Source: Flavobacteriaceae bacterium GSB9
GTDB lineage: Bacteria > Bacteroidota > Bacteroidia > Flavobacteriales > Flavobacteriaceae
DNA length: 64,000 bases
NCBI GenBank assembly: GCA_022749295.1
Contig: CP062007.1
Location: 1,488,001-1,552,000, forward strand
Direction of reading: 5' to 3'
A model generated the notes under the pieces. The model was not told the origin of the DNA. It searched no databases and saw only the letters and a list, made by a program, of their open reading frames with translations. Shown in pieces: positions 63,695-64,000 of the stretch. Within the stretch, counting starts at the first letter, position 1. Each line of letters starts with the position of its first letter. Position numbers and translations under genes: made by a program.

Positions 63695-64000
63695 ATGCCA
63701 AGTATTTCACAAAAAGGCCATGATATGCCTGCTTCACCAATTCGTAAGCTTGTTCCGTATGCCGAACAAGCCATCGAAAATGGAAAGCACATCTATTACC
63801 TAAACATTGGACAACCCGACATAAAAACTCCCGAAGTAGCCTTAAATGCAGTAAAACAGAACGATATAGAGATTTTATCGTATTCTAGATCAGAAGGCTC
63901 TGATGAATATCGAGAGAAATTGGCAAAATACTTTAAAAGACATCAAATTGAAGTATCTCGCAATGACATTATTGTAACTACCGGGGCCAGTGAAGCCTTG
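63695..64000 (+). CDS. PLP-dependent aminotransferase, class I/II (C-terminus outside window)
   Basis: The frame from ATG 63695 runs off the right edge after 102 codons. It starts MPSISQKGHDMPASPIRKLV, then YYLNIGQPDIKTP near residue 38, LSYSRSEGSDEYREKLAKYF near residue 64, and IIVTTGASEAL at the end. The NIGQPD and TTGASEAL segments are those of class I/II (aspartate or aromatic) aminotransferases. The PLP lysine lies beyond the window, so the substrate cannot be judged. A CAACTTTG sequence at 63667-63674 may be its -7 element, with C in place of the first T. Confidence 0.88.
   Translation, partial: MPSISQKGHDMPASPIRKLVPYAEQAIENGKHIYYLNIGQPDIKTPEVALNAVKQNDIEILSYSRSEGSDEYREKLAKYFKRHQIEVSRNDIIVTTGASEAL

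Noticed and set aside
1-64000. tRNA, rRNA, riboswitch and CRISPR signals
   Set aside because: I saw no cloverleaf with T-loop and anticodon arm, no rRNA core sequence, no evenly spaced direct repeats and no known riboswitch consensus. A covariance-model scan was not possible here.

Overview
The window comes from the chromosome of a member of the Bacteroidota, most likely the family Flavobacteriaceae. It is AT-rich. Several genes carry -7 elements of the form TAnnTTTG with a TTG about 20 bases upstream. Two secreted proteins end in type IX secretion C-terminal sorting domains. Surface proteins with carboxypeptidase-like regulatory domains, TonB-dependent receptors, bacillithiol synthesis (bshC) and DUF6146, DUF6787 and DUF4856 proteins fit the same group. 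Most of the window is core genome. I see no rRNA, tRNA, CRISPR array, prophage or intact transposase.

Layout. Positions 1-5130 (minus) hold a LysM protein cut by the window edge, guaA, a PLP decarboxylase and bshC. Positions 5507-13336 hold a surface CarboxypepD-like protein, a TerC transporter, the topoisomerase IV pair parE/parC with an unannotated 43-residue ORF between them, and an EamA transporter. Positions 13454-21494 hold ychF, a Gfo/Idh/MocA oxidoreductase, thiamine pyrophosphokinase, a ferredoxin divergent from an acyl-CoA reductase, serC-serA and a DUF937 protein. Intergenic spaces here carry REP-like palindromes. Positions 21620-26990 hold small envelope genes, a ZnuD-like receptor with a His-rich loop preceded by a His-rich exported protein, a CrtW-like ketolase and a single-gene module with attC-like palindromes.

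Positions 27017-37732 hold guaB, a large outer-membrane barrel and a likely iron-uptake cluster transcribed leftwards: DUF4856 lipoprotein, imelysin lipoprotein, HTTM protein and FecA-like receptor, with terminator-like hairpins between genes. Positions 37850-50215 hold HMG-CoA lyase, two T9SS-secreted proteins (spondin domain; M43-like metalloprotease), a class 2 pyrD with an unusual active-site cysteine, pepT, an RluA pseudouridine synthase, a kinase-less PASTA protein, ddl, coaD, a SulP transporter and a NUDIX hydrolase. Positions 50352-64000 hold pyrE, an SRPBCC protein, birA, rsfS-ftsH, a phospholipid operon (LUD, cdsA, psd, acyl-CoA-binding protein), an amidohydrolase in a second copy of the single-gene module, valS, a DUF1573 protein, an aspartyl protease with PDZ domain, and the start of an aminotransferase.

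The observation with most claim to novelty is that two unrelated single genes, about 31 kb apart, sit behind nearly the same promoter and leader and are bounded by the same inverted TTCGTTTAA motif. One is followed by a long imperfect palindrome. This looks like a gene-cassette arrangement. Other points worth checking are the parE-parC small ORF, the catalytic Ser-to-Cys change in PyrD, the REP doublet in the coaD leader and the overlapping divergent promoters at 17370-17437.
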